Shown here in pieces: positions 58,701-64,000 of a stretch of 64,000 nt of DNA. The position numbers and the translations under genes are program-made. Where the stretch lies: assembly GCA_007922305.1 (NCBI GenBank), contig ML677386.1, positions 13,373,830-13,437,829 on the forward strand. The letters run 5' to 3'. Each line of letters begins with the position of its first letter. Position 1 is the stretch's first letter. This DNA comes from Dermatemys mawii. Taxonomy: Eukaryota; Chordata; Testudines; Dermatemydidae. The notes beneath the pieces are model-generated. The model was given only the letters and a program-made list of their open reading frames with translations, was not told the origin of the DNA and made no database searches.

Positions 58701-61700
58701 ACTCTTCTGAATGTTTCCCCTCTGATGGTCTACTACAGCCAACTTAGTAACAGCAAGGTTACTACCATCCCTCAAAAATCTGCCCTTTCCAGCAATTATT
58801 TAAAATAAACCCCCATCCTAATAAAGGGGTAGGCTTGGCCTATCAGATCTTGAAGAAACAACCCAATCCACTCATTTTTACATAGAGCCGTGCAAAGCTG
58901 CAGGTATCCACAGACCATATTTGTGGATTGCAGATCCAACGTGGATACGAAGTAGAGCTCTGTATGGATACTTCTCTACATTCCAAGTACATTACTAAAG
59001 GCTGCACTGAAGCTAACCACGGATATCCAGATTTTTTTTGTCACAAGGTATGAAATTCCATAACTAGCTTCAGTTAAATACTTACTGACAAACTTTTCCA
59101 GAAACACTGCAGATCAAAAGAAGGAGATTAAGTATATTCAACACCCAGTGCACTGCATGCCTTACTAGTCAGAACCTACCTGGCTTTCACTATAACTTTC
59201 TTTAGACTATAGGATTGCTTCATGATCCAGTGGTTGCACAATGCTCTTATGAGGGACTATCTAATGTTCTTGCTTTCAAAGTACACTGAGACCTCTGTGC
59301 ATCGGAAAGTATACTGCTAGATACAAACAGCTCAAAAGTATAGTTATGCTTTTGGATGTGACACATTCTTTATTGCATGGTTTTCAAACCTTTTTCTGAT
59401 ATTAGCGTGCAAATCTTTGTGTTTCGCTTATTCTTAGGAATGGCACCAAGAAATATGATCTTTTACGATTAGAGGATTACAGGTAAAGAAATTGGCAACA
59501 CTTGCAAGGGACATCCCAACAGTGCATCTCTTTGCTGCATTTATCATAATATGTAAGTAAATAGTCATACTTTATTGATTTGATATGATGTACACATTGC
59601 ATGCTCGTTGTTACATATTTTTGTTGTAAGTTTCAATTGGCTATCTGAGAAGCCACAAATAATATTGTGCCACAGAGAAGACTATCCAAATTTTATTCAG
59701 ACTTCTTGGGCACAAGACCATTATGACAGAAGGAATACTATCTGTCTAGAAATAATATTTTCCATTTCTGGGAATTATTGATAAATGAGAATTATGGAGA
59801 ATATATGACCACTATATCTCTAACACTATGACTGAAAGTGGTGTGCTTTATTCTGACACTTAAAGGGAAAAGTCTGCTATTGACCTTAGAAAAGTGAGCA
59901 CTATAACTGTGCAAAAAGCTTTATTCTGAACAAGGTGTCAAGCAAAAATAGGGTATACCTCTGACACTTAAGAATTTTTGAAATGATCATAAGAAGGGTC
60001 AGAAAAGGAGATTGCGACAGTTTATTTACTAAAAACAAACATACGTTTCATACTATGTGGAATAGGCTTGACTAAATTCACAAATAGGTACTGGATGTCC
60101 CAGAGGTCCGAGGAGTACCTGCATAAATATTTTTGCTAAAATGCTGACGGGATATCTTCCAGCTTAGCATCATGATGAGCAAAGTCATTAAGTCAAAAAG
60201 ATTCTTGGGGAGTAAAAAAGGGAGAGGGACCTGAGGGAATGAGAGGATTGACAGACAAGGACTGTAATAGAGGAAGATAAAGACTCTTCCAATTCCTTTT
60301 CTGCAATATCAGGGGTTTAGCACTACCTTGGCAAAGTAAAGGAGTCTTAGAGCTACCTAGGTAAGTTTTGTAGTGTTTAATTTTTAGTTTCTCCCTCTTA
60401 ATTTTTTTTTTGTTCATGATGTTTATTGAAACTTTTCTTGGCTCTTAGACTGTTTCTGGGCTCATACACCATAGTCCAGTCTAAGAGATAACAATAATTT
60501 TGGTTCTCTGGTGAAACTAAGATACCAGACTTTGGTATCTTAGTCCCATAGCAATTGCCTACAGTCTGGTTAAGTCTACAAATGGATGAGAAAAGCCTGT
60601 GGACCACAAGGGGTAAGAGGACTAAAGAGATGAAGGAAACAAACATGTTGAGGTAAGGAAGAGGCCTGCTTTACATTTAAAACTAACCCATCTCTCCAAA
60701 ATATCCCATACCTGAATAAGAGAGAGCTTTCAGAAGCACAGCTTTAAGGCAAAAGGCATTTCTGAGTAATGGCTGGTAAAGAATGGTGATGGCTGGTGGA
60801 AAGAGAATGAGCATAATAGAGAAAACCAGTTGGAGATGATTTATAGGCACACTAGTTAGTGAAAACTGCAGCTCTGTAGTCAATGTCCAGTGATGACTTT
60901 GATGGACATTCTCTATGCTCAGGGTCCTTGTTCCTTCAGTGCAGTCTTTGCTATACTGCCAGTTAACAGTGGGAGTAGACGATATACCAGGAGAAACATA
61001 GATGAATATTTGACTTGGATGTTGATGTTGTAGATGGATCTTCATAGGTGAGGTTATTATCTTTTTCCCTTCAGTGTATGTGCAGCTTTCACTGAGTAAA
61101 ACAGTGAACAGTTTCACTGATTAAAACAGTTTCACATAAAACTGACTTTTTTGATTAAAAATTATTACCACCTCTTAAAAAAAAAAAAAATCACAGACCC
61201 AAATCAGCAAGCATGATGTCAAGTGCTTTTTGGGGAAAACATATTGATAAGAAATGTATGGAAGAATCAGAAGAAGCTTCTGGAGGTGGACAGGACTGAG
61301 AAGGGATTCTTGCTTTTAGAATAAACATAATTGCTTTTATTATTCATTGAGTGAGTAACATCTTGTTCTTTTGATCCCGTCAACGAGATGATGGTGGTGC
61401 TTGTTTGCTTTGATATAAAAACTGGAGAGAGTTTAGAGAAGAGGAAAAATGTATGAACAGGTTTAGAAAATAATGCCAGGGGGTTGGACGAAGGCTGAGA
61501 ATTAGGCCTGTTCAGTCTTGAGGAAAAAATTACAGATGAGAAACCACAAGACAGATGTAGAAATCTCTGTCTGAAGCTCTAAAGGGGTGATACTGTCCTA
61601 CAGAGTATATAGGATCTGAAGCTTTTCTCTGCAAATATTTCAAACCCTGGGGACTCCCAACCCTATCAACATCTATTGGTTTTCCTATCTCCCCCTGCCC

Positions 61701-62263
61701 CACCCAATATCTTATCCCTGTAACATCTGTGGATAGTCTATGTTGTAGTGACACCCCATAAATATCAAGGTTGCTGATCCACATAGTGTCAAGCACAAAG
61801 CTATTTCCCAAGGTTCCTTGAGTATCCAATCCAAAATCCACTATAGTCAATTATTCTTTCATTGATTTCAATGGGCTTTGGCTCACACCCTAAAGACTAC
61901 TAGTTCTAAGACATTAAATTAGTTTGGCTACTTTTAAAGTTATTCAAATCCATGTTTGCAGTACTGTGCATGTTATGGTAATGAAACATCACATAAACTG
62001 TATTTATTCAAAATACAACCTAAACCATCCATCAGAAAAAATGGTATTTACAAGTAACTAACAGAACCCCTTTAAAGCTGTTTAGTTTTCTCATTTGGGA
62101 ATATGCCTAAAATAATCATTATTTGTAAAACATTTTATACCCTGGAAGTAATGTAGGGCTTTCACTGGCATATTAGGCTTTCTTGTTTAAAAAACCCAGA
62201 AGATTAGGTTATAAATTTAATGCAATGATGCAGGAATGACAGTTAAGCATGTGTTTAACAGTG
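55713..62263. other. Presumed intronic DNA, mostly unrecognised
   Basis: AT-rich with homopolymers (T17 near 57527-57543), a G/A-rich block at about 58010-58480 and a degenerate hAT terminus-like gcatggttttcaaacctttt at 59379. Near 56740 ttaggcatgtgcttaacttt belongs to the ancient repeat also seen at 42960. 61861-61875 is another CATTGATTTCAATGG palindrome. No exon supported. Confidence 0.4.
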
Positions 62264-62670
62264 TGTAGTAGGGTGGCCTGCTCCTTTTAAGGACCAGGAG
62301 GTCTGGAACCAGCCAGCCTTGGTCCATTATCAGATCCAGCTGGGAAGGAGTCTGGAGATCTTCATAAAGGGCTGCAAGAGCACAGTTTAGGAAGCTGTAA
62401 AAGGGAGCTGAGCTCCTACTATCGTTCCTGAAGCAGAGGGCTTGAAAGAAAGGGCTTGTCCTGTATTCAGCACTGAAAGAGGCAAGCTTCTCTAGGAAGT
62501 ATAGTCCAGGCTTGGCAAAGGAACTAGTTTTGTTTTTAATATCTTGCTTAAGTTTTGTGTTTGAAGAGTAAAATTGTGTCTAGAGCATGGCAGTGAGTCC
62601 TTACTGGAATTCCAGTCTGCATGAGGGAAAACAGCAGCTAGCCTGAAACCAGACAAGGTAGAGAGCCCTG
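62264..62670. repeat. Possible LTR fragment
   Basis: Starts TGTAGTAGGGTGGCCTGCTC, similar in layout to the LTR at 8259, with tcataaagggctgcaagagc as a TATA-like region near 62362 and gaagctgtaaaagggagctg after it. No end with matching TSD could be fixed; the right boundary is a guess at ccctgataca. Confidence 0.4.
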
Positions 62671-64000
62671 ATACAATCAAGGTCAAAATCAATACACAGT
62701 ATAGTATTGACACTCATTGTGTTCACTTCATATTTAAATTAAAACACATAACATGGGGCAAATAGGGACATATTCAACATGTTTTATATTAAATCTGCCA
62801 TCAAGAAATGTGAAAGAATAAAATGTGACAAAACCTCAAGAAACTAAGTGTTTGGTCACATCAAATCTGACTGTGTACAAAGTGACTCCTCTGGAGAGAG
62901 TTATTTGGAACATTCAGTGACTGATCCTTAGCTGGTGTAAATTTTCATCACTCCATTGGCTTCAGTGGAGCTATGACCATTTATATCAACTGAGAATCTG
63001 TTCCTCCAAACTAAACTGTGAGTATTTCTGAGTCATTAGAATTGACAGACTGTCTGAAAACAAGCATGGACATAAGCCACTCTTGAATCATGAACACAAT
63101 CAGGTCCAACTTTTTGTAGCACCTGAAAAAGAAGAATGACATGCAGGGTTGCTTAGCTCCCACTTCACTAACCAGATCCATACAGATCGTCTGGTTTGGT
63201 AACCTAGATGTTAGTGAAGTTTTTCAATCTTAATTTAAGAACCAAAAAAATTTTTTTTTTTTCTTCCTCACAACTCTCTTCTCTCTCTCCACCCCCTTTT
63301 CTAAACATAGCTCCAAAATAAGATAAACCAGCTTCAGGTAGGAGTTGATATGGTTCATATATGCTAGGTCCAAGAAGAAAACTTCTTTGAAATGAAACAC
63401 AGGTTGTAGTGTGCCATCTGAAACTGCTAAATTAAAGTCTAATAACTAGTGACAAACCAATATTGCTATTCACAGATGTTAAGCTTCTTGTCACATCAGT
63501 GTTTGAAACTTTTCTGTGATATAGTAAATCATACAGTATCTACTATGTCTCTTTAAGTCTCATCTTATCAATTCATCTCCCTTGATACTTTTATTATCAG
63601 TATGACAATGAGGAATCAGTGAGATTTATTGCCACATACATTATTTTCACCTTCCTGCCAATAATACTAATATTTACAACTTGGAAGATCCACGTGGTTC
63701 ATGTTGTCCTCCTTTTCTCTCCAATTCTCTCTTTGGAACATCATTTATTACTTCACAATTTCATTAATATTAGGCTTTCTGTGGACATCATAGTTTCAAT
63801 TTTTTTAAATTTATTTCCATACCAGCCTCCTTTTGAAAGAAAATAGTTAGATTCTTCTTTGATGTGATAAACCTACTGAGATGGGTAAAAATGTGTTTGC
63901 ACAGTGTATTGATTTATATGCTGAAAATGTTTTGTCGTGATTTAACATGTTTTGTGTGGTTTGTATGACTTTGAGACTGCATAATCTCTTCCAGTTAAAA
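62671..64000. other. Presumed intronic DNA with an ancient palindromic repeat
   Basis: 62935-63005 (agctggtgtaaattttcatc, actccattggcttcagtgga, gctatgaccatttatatcaa) is a hairpin-like repeat whose two halves are inverted around ccattggcttcagtgg. The rest to the window end is AT-rich with no exon recognised. Confidence 0.5.

Noticed and set aside
58860..58990. Possible MITE with tagagccgtgca / gtagagctctgta ends
   Set aside because: The supposed ends are not proper inverted repeats and no TSD is visible.
59379..59420. hAT element start (ggttttcaaacctttttctg)
   Set aside because: Resembles a Charlie-type terminus, but no partner TIR or TSD was found, so it is not listed as an element.
61530..61850. 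106-codon minus-strand open frame
   Set aside because: No family resemblance, no promoter or splice signals; length is within chance for AT-rich DNA.
1..64000. CRISPR array, bacterial operon or phage region
   Set aside because: No spaced direct repeats of that kind; the vertebrate repeats and splice signals show nuclear DNA of an animal.
1..64000. tRNA, rRNA or snRNA genes
   Set aside because: No cloverleaf with matching A and B boxes or conserved rRNA segment was noticed; tRNA-like traces are within degenerate MIR copies.

Overview
This is vertebrate nuclear DNA, almost certainly from a turtle (Testudines). The repeats point there: CR1 LINEs with the sauropsid CR1 3' terminus, several PIF/Harbinger transposons with paired transposase and Myb/SANT-like genes, hAT-type miniature elements, LTRs of two families I recognise from memory as turtle-type, and MIR-like SINEs. 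The species cannot be told. No protein-coding host exon is recognisable. The only host-gene signal is a CpG island with splice donors at about 48.1-49.0 kb, read as the promoter and untranslated first exon of an unidentified plus-strand gene whose first intron would fill the rest of the window.

Layout. 0-1.7 kb: a multicopy, transposon-like minus-strand ORF with one nonsense codon and a 5' region holding four identical TGATGCAAT sites. 3-7 kb: old CR1/L3 fragments. 8.26-8.94 kb: a solo LTR with a 5-bp target-site duplication (TSD). 9.3-10.3 kb: a non-autonomous DNA element. 11.5-18.3 kb: two damaged Harbinger transposons of different families. 20.0-21.2 kb: CR1, followed by a 301-bp hAT element with an 8-bp TSD. 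21.9-24.2 kb: LINE fragments, a possible LTR and a 138-bp Harbinger MITE. 26-30 kb: DNA-element and AT-rich repeats, and a degenerate Harbinger transposase. 30.6-32.9 kb: a Harbinger element bounded by both terminal inverted repeats (TIRs) and TAA duplications, with two convergent broken genes. 34.93-35.29 kb: an almost perfect 359-bp palindrome flanked by a 5-bp TSD. 37.15-40.46 kb: a solo LTR, then a second copy of the same LTR family split by an 851-bp hAT element. 40.9-42.9 kb: a long CR1 with broken reverse transcriptase. 46.0-46.6 kb: a CR1 3' end. 47.76-49.21 kb: GGAAT-rich DNA, the CpG island and a poly-C/poly-G tract. 49.2-64 kb: presumed intron with scattered MITEs.

All mobile-element genes appear dead through frameshifts, stops, deletions or catalytic substitutions. 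The points most worth a second look are the TGATGCAAT array, identical to the amino-acid/stress response core of the CHOP promoter, and the palindromic insertion with a perfect interferon-response-type motif in each arm. Element boundaries were set by eye from termini and TSDs. Family names come from memory of repeat sequences, not from a search.
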